Below, in pieces: positions 1 through 6,884 of a stretch of DNA of 31,914 bases (within the stretch, counting starts at the first letter, position 1; each line of letters opens with the position of its first letter). The DNA comes from CBDCYS01 sp965226245 (GTDB lineage: Bacteria > Acidobacteriota > Terriglobia > Bryobacterales > UBA6623), in assembly GCA_965226245.1 (NCBI GenBank), contig CBDDCL010000008.1:1-31914 (forward strand). The letters are read 5' to 3'. The translations under genes and the position numbers were made by a program. The notes beneath the pieces were generated by a model, which saw only the letters and a list, made by a program, of their open reading frames with translations, searched no databases and was not told the origin of the DNA.

Positions 1-611
1 TGAAAACCGTCGCTTACCTCCGCGTCTCCACTCGTTCGCAGGACCTCGCCAACCAGAAGCTGGCGATCCTCGAGTTCAGCCAGAAACGCCGCTTCCCGAT
101 CGACCAATTCATCGAGTCCCGCATCTCGTCGCGCAAGAGTCCGCTCGAGCGCCGCATCGACGAAATGTTGGGGACGCTCGAGCCCGGCGACCGGCTGCTG
201 GTCAGCGAGTTGTCGCGGCTCGGCCGCAGCCTCTCTCAGGTGATCCAGATCGTGGAGACCCTGGTCCGGCGCAAGATCCGCTTCATCGCCATCAAGGAGG
301 CGATCGAGTTCGACGGCAAGCAGGACCTGCGGACCAAGGTGATGATCGCGCTGTTCGGATTGTTTGCCGAGGTCGAGCGCGACCTACTCTCAGAACGGAC
401 CAAGGAAGGACTCGCCGCTGCCAAAGCCAAGGGGAAACGGCTCGGCCGGCCCAAGGGGGCCTTGGGAACTTCCAGGCTCGACGGCAAGGAGCAAGACATC
501 CGGGCGCTGTTGGGCAAGGATGTCTCCAAGACCTCCATCGCCAAGATACTGGACGTCTCCCGCTCCGCCCTCTACCACTTCATCCAGACCCGCAAGATCG
601 CTCCGGGCTGA
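1..611 (+). CDS. Serine recombinase (Tn3 resolvase/invertase type), first base cut off
   Basis: The frame is open from the first base: adding one A before position 1 gives ATG-AAA-ACC, so only one base of the start codon is missing. The N-terminal YLRVST motif holds the catalytic serine of the resolvase/invertase family. The SELSRLGRS segment and the ALFGLFAEVERDLLSERT segment are the conserved parts of the catalytic domain and the long E helix. A GRPKG hinge follows, and then a C-terminal helix-turn-helix (KTSIAKILDVSRSALYHFI). Total length is about 203 aa, full size for the small resolvases. The stop lies 19 bp from a 38-bp Tn3-type inverted repeat, which fits a tnpR gene at one end of a Tn3-family transposon extending leftward out of the window. 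A free-standing DNA invertase is the alternative. Confidence 0.9.
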   Translation, partial: KTVAYLRVSTRSQDLANQKLAILEFSQKRRFPIDQFIESRISSRKSPLERRIDEMLGTLEPGDRLLVSELSRLGRSLSQVIQIVETLVRRKIRFIAIKEAIEFDGKQDLRTKVMIALFGLFAEVERDLLSERTKEGLAAAKAKGKRLGRPKGALGTSRLDGKEQDIRALLGKDVSKTSIAKILDVSRSALYHFIQTRKIAPG

Positions 612-630
612 CCCCAAGGCTCGGACCGCC

Positions 631-668
631 CTTATGTTGTATTTCAATACCAATGTGGGCGCTACCCT
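631..668. repeat. 38-bp Tn3-family terminal inverted repeat (outer end at 668)
   Basis: Read on the minus strand the 38 bp start AGGGTAGCG and end CATAAG, the length and TAAG end typical of Tn3-family termini. A 35/38 match in the opposite orientation lies at 31598-31635. Because the GGG side is outermost, this end closes an element lying to the left, which carries the resolvase. The next five bases are GATCA. Confidence 0.85.
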
Positions 669-769
669 GATCACGCTGAGCATGCACATGAACTCCGTAT
701 CGCCGGGAGCGAGGACTTTCTCTCTCAGAATGAAATCTCCTTGCCCCGCTCACGACGATCTACTTGTAG

Positions 770-1678
770 TCATTCTGCGTGTGGCGAAGCGGCTGTCAGT
801 AGCGAAGCTTCCGACTCAGCAAGAAAGAGAATCGATGCTGCGGTCAGGTGGAGTGTGTAAGATGCCAAATGCTCGGGCACATCTCGGTGATTCACGCCAG
901 CACCATGGCCGCCCGCACGGTTCCTGATCGTCGGGACCCCACTTTCCAGGACGGAGCGCAGGGCACCGAACTGGCTCTGCAGATAGTCCGGGATCAGGCC
1001 TTCCTTAAAGACAATATCGATCGGCCGGCTTGCCGTATCCTGCTCAGTATCGAACTGCCACCCGCGGCGGTGGCAAATTACTTTCAACGTGCTCTCCAGC
1101 GCTTGGAGGCACCCGGCATTTGCCTCCCCGTATCGACGGTGGCGGTAGTGCTCATGAGCGTTTCGGAACTCCTTCTCTGCATTCTCGAAGTGCGGTGCTC
1201 GCAGCACGGACAGCGCTGGCCTCACGACTTCCTTGTGAATGTAGTTCGAGTCGACCCTGATCACTGTAGAGCCCTCGATCTGGTAGCCAACCCCGTGCTC
1301 TCGGAAGCGGTGGTTTAGTTCATTGATTGCCTCAGACGGGTCAGGGAAATTCGGCTGCTTCTGGTCCACCAGTCGGAGCGCAACATCGATTACGTCCAGC
1401 ACTCGCTCGATATCGGTGGCCTCCAAAAGGAACGTCTCAACCCGGTTCTTATCGTTTATTCCGTTAGCGAGTACAAGTAAGCCGTACTCGTGCGCCAAGG
1501 TTTCATAAAGAATCGAATACAGATCAGGGGGGTGGGGGCGGGCCAACCCAGGCCAACCCTTAAACATTGTGCGGATGATGTGACGGATCTGTACTCGGAG
1601 CGGCGCAGGAAGACTCTCGAACTGATAGACGTCCGGTAACTGCTTCCCGCGTTTGGAGTATATGTCGCAGACCGCCAT
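770..1678 (-). CDS. AbiJ-like abortive infection protein with C-terminal HEPN RNase domain
   Basis: A 302-aa protein. The first ~40 residues (MAVCDIYSKRGKQLPDVYQF and onward) resemble the AbiJ N-terminal domain 4 seen in STM4504/CBY_0614-type proteins. The C-terminal third contains RNRAGGHG, an R-x5-H arrangement as in the Abi_C branch of HEPN ribonucleases, followed by a hydrophobic helix (LHLTAASILFLAES). Family knowledge suggests a phage-triggered toxin that cuts RNA and stops growth. The gene ends about 100 bp from the Tn3 inverted repeat, a common place for defence cargo. A small ORF ends 5 bp upstream and may be co-transcribed. Function is inferred from domains, not shown. Confidence 0.72.
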   Translation of the reverse strand: MAVCDIYSKRGKQLPDVYQFESLPAPLRVQIRHIIRTMFKGWPGLARPHPPDLYSILYETLAHEYGLLVLANGINDKNRVETFLLEATDIERVLDVIDVALRLVDQKQPNFPDPSEAINELNHRFREHGVGYQIEGSTVIRVDSNYIHKEVVRPALSVLRAPHFENAEKEFRNAHEHYRHRRYGEANAGCLQALESTLKVICHRRGWQFDTEQDTASRPIDIVFKEGLIPDYLQSQFGALRSVLESGVPTIRNRAGGHGAGVNHRDVPEHLASYTLHLTAASILFLAESEASLLTAASPHAE

Positions 1679-1683
1679 GGCCT

Positions 1684-1818
1684 TCAGTGCAGCTCGAGCC
1701 CCTTGGCCCGGTGCAGCAGCCCGATGATGGCAAGCTCGTTACCCTGAGACGCTTCAAGATTCGGGTGGACGCCTACGTCTGCGGTTCGGACTTGCTGTTG
1801 GCGTTCGTCTTCGCTCAT
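1684..1818 (-). CDS. Small ORF directly upstream of the AbiJ-like gene
   Basis: A 44-aa frame begins MSEDERQQQV and ends with its stop 5 bp before the AbiJ-like start codon, close enough for translational coupling. The composition (charged N-terminus, then a short hydrophobic stretch) is plausible for a small regulator, but I recognise no family. The frame also stays open upstream without good start signals. It could be an antitoxin-like partner or a chance ORF. Confidence 0.35.
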   Translation of the reverse strand: MSEDERQQQVRTADVGVHPNLEASQGNELAIIGLLHRAKGLELH

Positions 1819-2060
1819 GGGATCGGCTCCCGGGGCGGGGAACTGCCTCAAACATATCATCTCAGACGCGCATTCCCGCCTCCGCGCGACGCTCGCCGAA
1901 TAACCCGCTCCAGGAGCTCCGTAGAGGCATTTTCTCGATTGAGCTGGACCTAAACCTGCCATCCCGGCCCAGAACCAGAGTTCGCGTCATGGGCCGCCAT
2001 CTGGCGGTCCGGATTTCCAGAGGCCCTCGAATCGCGCGCCCGCAACTCGCGTAGGCGTCT

Positions 2061-2339
2061 CTAAGTCGTTATTGGGCCGCTGTCTGTGCGGTTTCGAAGC
2101 AAGTCGAACTCGTCGTGCGTCCACGACCAGCGCTCGCCGAGATCGTGCTCGTCCCGGTGTCGTTTCATGCTCAAGATTCTCTTCTGGAGCAACGAGAAAT
2201 GGCGAGATGAGGCGCCAAATCGGCTGGTGAGGAGGCGTGAACCCGCCGGCGGCCACTTCATCCCGTCACAGATTGCGGCCCATGACGCGAACTCTGGTTC
2301 TGGGCCTATCTGTGTGATGAGGTCGTCGATCCTAGCCAT
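2061..2339 (-). CDS. Hypothetical protein, possibly a fragment
   Basis: A 92-aa frame beginning MARIDDLITQIGPEPEFASW, with a G-rich Shine-Dalgarno-like stretch (GGGGCGGA) just before the ATG. No recognised domain. It is rich in Arg, Ser and Trp. It lies immediately downstream of a truncated ATPase N-terminus on the same strand and may be a broken or recombined gene. Confidence 0.35.
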   Translation of the reverse strand: MARIDDLITQIGPEPEFASWAAICDGMKWPPAGSRLLTSRFGASSRHFSLLQKRILSMKRHRDEHDLGERWSWTHDEFDLLRNRTDSGPITT

Positions 2340-2437
2340 TCCGCCCCACGACGCAGACGAACAGAACCGCTCTGGACGACAATCGGAGGTGGTGGCGCCG
2401 CTGCCCCCCCCCATTCAATTGGAGGGCTAACCCACCT

Positions 2438-2520
2438 GAAAGGATTGGGAAGCCGTTCTGATAACGGTCCCGAAGATTGTCTGCAATCAGATTGACGTAG
2501 TTGGTCGTGTATCCCTGCAT
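2438..2520 (-). pseudogene. N-terminal scrap of a GHKL/sacsin-like ATP-binding protein
   Basis: The ORF starts MQGYTTNYVNLIADNLRDRY and continues QNGFPIL. This matches the opening of large sacsin-like GHKL ATPases, where the next residues are normally KELIQNADDA, the first ATP-binding motif. Here the frame runs into unrelated sequence after FPIL, so only about 27 residues remain. Such ATPases occur in some anti-phage loci, so this may be a deleted defence gene. The assignment rests on a short stretch. Confidence 0.5.
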
Positions 2521-2562
2521 TACCTGCTTAGGGTATCAGGCAGATCGGTGCGATTTTGCACG

Positions 2563-2748
2563 CTAAGCGGAGCGTTTCTGACGAGCGTTGAGGTGCCGAT
2601 AGAGCGTCGAGCGGTGGATACCAAACTGCTCCGCCACCTGACGTGTTGAGATGGCTGGGTCGGCCGTCATCGCCTCGGCCGTGAGGATCTGTTCAGGCGT
2701 GAGTGCTCGCGGCCGTCCGCTGGCCACGCCCCGCTTGTGCGACAACAC
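2563..2748 (-). pseudogene. C-terminal DNA-binding remnant of a serine resolvase
   Basis: The 61 residues read GRPRALTPEQI, then a helix-turn-helix (ISTRQVAEQFGIHRSTLYRHL). This is the C-terminal domain of Tn3/Hin-type resolvases. The catalytic domain with its serine is absent upstream, so this is a truncated relic. It differs in sequence from the intact recombinase at the left edge and comes from another element. Confidence 0.75.
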
Positions 2749-3137
2749 GCATTCGGCAAGGATTGCGGGAAGCGATGAGTTCCTTTACCTCGAAAAGGCC
2801 CGCGCGAAATATGGGCTGACCGGTGCCGGCTGCGTCTTGAAAGTCACGCGCAGGAAAACTAGGTAGAACGAGCGACACAATGCAAGAGTCAGTTGGGTCC
2901 TTCCCTTCCCAACTCCGCCCACACGCTCTCGTCCGTGTCGCTCTCCGAGAACACCCGGCGAGAGCGCGGCCATCGCATCGATGACCGCGCGGGCGACGAC
3001 AGCGTTGCGCGCTTCCGGTGCAGATGTGTGGTGGCCCGGCTCGCCCTGTCCTTCTGTTGGGACGAAGTGCCCGGTCCGACCGTGGACGTCACATGTCGAT
3101 GCAGCCGGTCCAACATGGAGTTGTCCACTGCTGGAGC
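2749..3137. other. No convincing gene
   Basis: Several overlapping open frames exist on both strands. On the minus strand a protein-like segment (AVIDAMAAL, then SESDTDESVWAELGREGPN) appears to switch frame, which could mean a decayed gene. Nothing is recognisable enough to name. Confidence 0.4.
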
Positions 3138-3163
3138 ATGGTTGCATGCGAGCATGCAACCAT
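3138..3163. promoter_or_regulatory. Perfect 12-bp-arm palindrome at the end of the par operon; candidate partition site or terminator
   Basis: Arms ATGGTTGCATGC and GCATGCAACCAT are separated by GA and touch the stop codon of the small partition gene. The core is GCATG-CGA-GCATGC, the same GCATG-N3-GCATGC motif found twice upstream of parA (4104-4117 and 4128-4141). The shared motif favours a binding site for the ribbon-helix-helix protein. There is no U-run, so an intrinsic terminator is less likely. Confidence 0.6.
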
Positions 3164-3396
3164 TAGGCGTGGTGTTCCTTGTAGTACTCCCATACTTTTA
3201 TAAATAAGTGGCTGGAATGGATATCCCGTGCTGCGGCGTAGGCCTTAAACTCGCGCTTGGCTGCGGGAGGTATTCGCACCTGAAAAGGCACGTTCTCCCC
3301 TATCACGGGCCGCAGGAGATTGTCAGGCGTCGCGGCAGGTGTGGGAGGGGCTCCTTTGGGATTTGGCTTTTGGAGGGCGGCGTTGATTTTGGTCAT
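3163..3396 (-). CDS. Small ParG-like (ribbon-helix-helix) partition protein
   Basis: A 77-aa protein with a Pro- and Ala-rich flexible N-terminus (about residues 1-30) and a C-terminal segment VPFQVRIPPAAKREFKAYAA that fits a ribbon-helix-helix fold: a beta strand, then two helices. Its start codon overlaps the parA stop (TAATG). This order, a Walker-type ParA followed by a tiny DNA-binding partner, is that of type Ib partition systems, where the second protein binds the centromere and represses the operon. Flanking GCATG-N3-GCATGC sites are its likely targets. Confidence 0.7.
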   Translation of the reverse strand: MTKINAALQKPNPKGAPPTPAATPDNLLRPVIGENVPFQVRIPPAAKREFKAYAAARDIHSSHLFIKVWEYYKEHHA

Positions 3397-4052
3397 TAGG
3401 AGGCCTTTCTGTTAGTGATCTTGGTTATGGCATCGATGATGCTCTGTGCAGTGGTGTCGGCGCGACGGTTTAGGGTCTGGTAGTTGGTTTCGGTGGCGGC
3501 GCGGCCTGCATCGCTTGCTCGACGGTAGGCGATACGCTCCGGCACCTCACCCGCTATCGTGCGGTATCCTGCCGCTTCGATGTATTCCCTTGCATGCTGT
3601 ATCTCGATCTTGCTGTCGCCAACACGCCAAAGGACGAAGGCGAGCCGTTCCGGGTCTACACCGTGCTGGTGACTCAGCTCGTGGGCAAGGGCCACTTGCG
3701 GGTGAAGATCGTCAACGGCAAGGCCCGTGGGGAGTATCACGAAATCGGATGCACGGGCAATGTCACGGGTGGCCCTGCTGGCATGGGGTGCACCGTCAAA
3801 AATAAACAGGTCGAACTTCTCCGTCGCGGCCAAAGCGGTGCTGACACTCGTGAAGATTTCGGTGTGAATTTCCGGCGTGACTTGGTTTACAGCTCGGCGC
3901 TTGAACCAGTGGTAGCTGGTGGCCTGCTGCACATCCATATCAGCGATGTTGACGAGCCATCCGTTGTCAGCGAACTCGCGGCCAATCAGGCGGGCGATGC
4001 TACTTTTCCCAACGCCGCCCTTTTGTGAGACGACGGCTACTTTGATTGCCAT
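3396..4052 (-). CDS. parA: ParA family partition ATPase
   Basis: A 218-aa protein starting MAIKVAVVSQKGGVGKSS, with the deviant Walker A box KGGVGKS. DMDVQQ follows as the A' region and FDLFIFDGAPHAS as Walker B. It lacks the N-terminal helix-turn-helix of type Ia ParA, so it is of the short type Ib/MinD-like class that moves plasmid copies over the nucleoid. I prefer the start at 4052 to the longer frame because the family begins here. It is first in a two-gene operon with the ParG-like gene. Two GCATG-N3-GCATGC sites lie 50-90 bp upstream. A second, clearly different parA is at 23.6-24.2 kb. Confidence 0.9.
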   Translation of the reverse strand: MAIKVAVVSQKGGVGKSSIARLIGREFADNGWLVNIADMDVQQATSYHWFKRRAVNQVTPEIHTEIFTSVSTALAATEKFDLFIFDGAPHASRATRDIARASDFVILPTGLAVDDLHPQVALAHELSHQHGVDPERLAFVLWRVGDSKIEIQHAREYIEAAGYRTIAGEVPERIAYRRASDAGRAATETNYQTLNRRADTTAQSIIDAITKITNRKAS

Positions 4053-4103
4053 GGATGAAAGGATGGGGTTTGGGTGGAACCAGTTCGGGCTTTGGGCCGC
4101 CCA

Positions 4104-4141
4104 GCATGTTCGCATGCGGACATTGATGCATGATAGCATGC
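4104..4141. promoter_or_regulatory. Tandem GCATG-N3-GCATGC motifs upstream of parA (operator/centromere candidate)
   Basis: Two copies, at 4104-4117 (spacer TTC) and 4128-4141 (spacer ATA), sit 24 bp apart in the parA promoter region. The same motif is the core of the palindrome beyond the other end of the operon. Repeats in this position are typical of type Ib operators, which often double as the centromere. Confidence 0.6.
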
Positions 4142-4216
4142 ACAAAGAGAGGGGTCACTTATTGGGCTCCGGAGGGCGGCGGGGACGGGGCCCGCCGCCC
4201 TCTAAATCCGCGTCCC

Positions 4217-4468
4217 CTAGGACTCGGCCTGCTGCTCTTCTTCCCGCGGAAGCTCGAAGAGGCGCGTGTGGGCCTGATCGGCCACTTTGGCAAGCACCAA
4301 CAAGTCGTTGCGCCCGAAGCTCTGCGTACTCTTCCATTCACCAGCGTCGTCTTTGTAGAGACGAGAGAAGGTGACGTTGTGCCTCGGTTGCTCTTCGGTT
4401 CCGTTCGGCCAAATCGTGGTCTTGACGCGACCGATGCGGACTTCAGCGACGGGTTTTTGGTTAGCCAT
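4217..4468 (-). CDS. Conserved small plasmid-associated hypothetical protein
   Basis: An 83-aa protein beginning MANQKPVAEVRIGRVKTTIW, then NGTEEQPRHNVTFSRLYKDD, WKSTQSFGRNDLLVLAKVAD and an acidic tail. I recognise the pattern (a strand-rich front, VTFSRLYKD, then SFGRNDLL.LAKVADQAH) as that of a widespread uncharacterised protein of plasmids and integrative elements. A strong Shine-Dalgarno (AGGAGG) stands 9 bp before the ATG. It shares the strand of the par operon but is transcribed from its own upstream region. Function unknown. Confidence 0.75.
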   Translation of the reverse strand: MANQKPVAEVRIGRVKTTIWPNGTEEQPRHNVTFSRLYKDDAGEWKSTQSFGRNDLLVLAKVADQAHTRLFELPREEEQQAES

Positions 4469-4889
4469 AATGTGTTTCCTCCTGTGAAGTTAAGGGTTTG
4501 TGAGCGTTTCCGCTCACCCGCGCAAGGCGGAAACGGCCAAACCCTGACGAAGGAGGAACAGCGCCGCCGAAGCCGGTGACGGGGCGGGACCGACAAGGGC
4601 AAGAGAGAGTGCCAGACGCCGCAGGCGAGGGAACCGTTCTGGCGCGAGTCTTGCGTCGGGCCAAACCGGGCCCGGCTGCGGCCAGCTCCCAATGGCGCAA
4701 CCCTTACCCGTCTTCCGATCGGACGCGACAGGCCACAGATTAGCGCAACGGTCACCTGGAAGCTGAGCGCCCGTGCCGGTGAATGGATCGCAGCGCGAAG
4801 GGTGCAAACGGCTCCTTGCCAAAGTGAACGGTATTGACGCGCAAGTTCAGCAGGAAGCTCCACCGAGTCCGTTCTTTCTCGCGGATTCT
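4469..4889. other. No gene seen; small hairpin
   Basis: No recognisable product on either strand. A GTGAGCG / CGCTCAC hairpin lies near 4500-4517. Open frames here look like shadows in GC-rich sequence. Confidence 0.4.
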
Positions 4890-5026
4890 TTAGCGGCGGT
4901 TCCACAAGCCGAGTCCTCGCTTCCTCGCCTGTTCCTCAAGGTCAATGAACTCTTGCCGTTTTAGAGAAGGGAAAGCGAGCGCAACAGCCGGCCGTAACGG
5001 TCGCGCGTATCTCCGGTGCTGGGTAC
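4890..5026 (-). pseudogene. Staphylococcal-nuclease-like gene remnant (deleted and frameshifted)
   Basis: The minus strand reads TRDRYGRLL in one frame near 4993-5026. In another frame it then reads AFPSLKRQEFIDLEEQARKR, GLGLWNRR and stop at 4890. D-RYGRLL and the terminal LE-EAR-(x)-GLGLW are hallmarks of the SNase/thermonuclease fold. The usual ~30 residues between them are missing and the frame changes, so an internal deletion is likely. The neighbour is a murA remnant, suggesting a scrap of chromosomal DNA. Confidence 0.5.
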
Positions 5027-5059
5027 CTCGTCACCCTGGCGCCAGCGGGCTATGGCGCT

Positions 5060-5239
<180 letters not shown>

Positions 5240-5248
5240 CCTCTGGCT

Positions 5249-5316
5249 TAGCCCGCTTTTCTCACCAGGTGGCGAGGCGAAGTGCGTGAGAGGCCTGTCA
5301 GTACAAGGCGCGCGCC
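5249..5316. repeat. 68-bp direct repeat, copy 1 (before the phosphatase gene)
   Basis: Nearly identical to 6549-6616, with only a few changes. It contains a TCTCAC / GTGAGA stem and ends in the palindrome GGCGCGCGCC. Each copy follows closely on a stop codon: the murA remnant here, the phosphatase gene at copy 2. Confidence 0.85.
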
Positions 5317-5429
5317 TGCCCTTCTCTTCCGACGGACGGATTACATTCTAGGCTTGTCGCGGTCGAACTGGGCTACTATGCTGGGGAATCGTCATGAACG
5401 CAGGCGCCCGAGAAAGTAGAGGAGCGGTC

Positions 5430-6551
5430 GTGCATAAGATCATTTTGATTGCCTGTCTGCTAGTAGGAATAAACTTCGGCTGTGCCCACGACTCCGTAGA
5501 AACCAAGCGTCCCCGTGCCACAAGCGCGAGGGCAAAAAACGTCGTTCTCTTCCTCGGTGATGGCACGGGGCTTGCTACCGTCCACGCCGCTAGTGTGCTT
5601 GGCCACGGCAAACCGCAGGCTCTCTACATTCACAGCATGCCGTACATGGGGCTGTCGGAAACTTCCGCGGCTTCCACCTGGAACACCGACTCAGCGGCCG
5701 GTATGACCGCCATCGTCAGCGGACAGAAAACCCACGTCGGCGTGGTTTCCCAAGGACCCGACGCTAAGCGGGGCGTTAGAGACGGCAAGCCGTTAAAAAC
5801 GATTCTGGAATACGCGGAAGAACGGGGACTTGCGACGGGTGTCGTCTCCAACAGTCCCATCACGGATGCTACACCCGCAGCCTGTTACGCGCACAGTAAC
5901 GAGCGATCGAAGTGGGGCGAAATTTTCATACAGATCACTCGTCCCCGGTTCGGCGATGGTGTCGATGTGGTCATCGGCGCGGGGCGAAACCGCATCCTGA
6001 CCCAGACGGCCGAACTCAGCTTCGACATCAAGAACGAGCTTGAACAGAAGGGTTATCAGTTTCTTGATCAGCCCAGGAACCTGGCTGGTCTCGAATCGAA
6101 TACCGATCGGCTCGTGGCCCTATTCGACAAAGAGCCTCATGAGTTTGATCTGGCCCAGGCGGTCGAAACAGCCTTGGCCGTTCTGACGCGCAGCCCGAAG
6201 GGCTTTTTCTTGATGGTGGAGTCGAACAATCACTTCACAGACATCCGCAAGTCGCTGGAGCTGATGATCAAGTTCGACGGCATCATCCGACGTGCCGCCG
6301 AGAAGTTGCGGGGTACCGATACTTTGATCCTCTTTACAGCGGACCACTCCTACGATTTACACTTTCCGCGGCGAGCGGTGAAAGGCCGTGACATCCTCCC
6401 CTCCATGGCCGTCATGGGGCTCCACACCGCTGAGGAGGTACTTGTCCTGGCACAGGGGCCGGGTGCCGAGAAAGTTCACGGGTTCTTTCCCAATACGGAA
6501 CTGTTTCGCGTCATGATGTCCGCGTATGGATGGGAGACTTCCCTGCACTAG
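5430..6551 (+). CDS. Alkaline-phosphatase-superfamily protein, exported, with altered metal site
   Basis: A GTG start at 5430 with AGAGGAG just upstream is preferred over the ATG at 5394. It gives a 373-aa protein opening VHKIILIACLLVGINFGCAH, a signal peptide with a possible but poor lipobox (NFGC). FLGDGTG carries the first metal aspartate and NTDSAAG the nucleophilic serine of PhoA-type phosphatases. LFTADHS supplies a late Asp-His pair, and LHTAEEV the last histidine. The segment that normally provides two zinc ligands (E-x4-D-x3-H) reads VESNNHFTDIRKS, so both appear replaced. It may be a divergent or weakened enzyme. It sits alone between 68-bp direct repeats. Confidence 0.8.
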   Translation: MHKIILIACLLVGINFGCAHDSVETKRPRATSARAKNVVLFLGDGTGLATVHAASVLGHGKPQALYIHSMPYMGLSETSAASTWNTDSAAGMTAIVSGQKTHVGVVSQGPDAKRGVRDGKPLKTILEYAEERGLATGVVSNSPITDATPAACYAHSNERSKWGEIFIQITRPRFGDGVDVVIGAGRNRILTQTAELSFDIKNELEQKGYQFLDQPRNLAGLESNTDRLVALFDKEPHEFDLAQAVETALAVLTRSPKGFFLMVESNNHFTDIRKSLELMIKFDGIIRRAAEKLRGTDTLILFTADHSYDLHFPRRAVKGRDILPSMAVMGLHTAEEVLVLAQGPGAEKVHGFFPNTELFRVMMSAYGWETSLH

Positions 6552-6616
6552 CCTGCTTTTCTCACCAGGTGGCGAGGCGAAGTGCGTGAGAGGCCCGCCA
6601 GTACAAGGCGCGCGCC
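6549..6616. repeat. 68-bp direct repeat, copy 2 (overlaps the phosphatase stop codon)
   Basis: It starts exactly 1300 bp after copy 1 in the same orientation, with its first three bases being the phosphatase TAG. It has the same TCTCAC / GTGAGA stem and GGCGCGCGCC end. Confidence 0.85.
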
Positions 6617-6884
6617 GCTCGGCGAGCTTGGGCACGGCATGCCGTGCCCCTACATTCTTAACCAGGATTTCCGATTTGGCTCCTCTGACGGCACGAGTCT
6701 ACACCCTCACCCGGCGAAGCGCAACCATTTCTCCACCCGAAAGAGGCGGCGGCTGAGGCGGGACCGATCGAGCCCCCTTCTTGCCCCTCATGGGGGCTGA
6801 TCCGTCGCTGCGAAGTCAATTTCGCAGACACCCCTCCGAGCTTCCGTCCTCAGTACACAGATTTCGCATTCGCCAAGTGCGGTG
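6617..6884. other. Intergenic: 20-bp perfect palindrome and left end of the IS element
   Basis: GGGCACGGCATGCCGTGCCC near 6630-6650 is a perfect palindrome. Near 6773-6799 AGCCCCC pairs with GGGGGCT, and near 6810-6829 CTGCGAA pairs with TTCGCAG. TCATGGGGGCT at 6788-6798 is a candidate IS terminal repeat. No gene. Confidence 0.5.

Noticed and set aside
2785..3159. 124-codon minus-strand ORF
   Set aside because: No recognisable domain, overlapping frames equally open, and protein-like pieces change frame.
4159..4905. Long minus-strand ORF of 248 codons overlapping the small plasmid gene
   Set aside because: It runs antisense-frame through the well-supported 83-aa gene and has Arg/Pro/Ser-rich composition typical of a shadow frame.
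5249..6616. 68-bp direct repeats considered as integron attC sites
   Set aside because: I could not find the conserved core sites (RYYYAAC / GTTRRRY) and no integrase is present. Kept only as a cassette-like observation.
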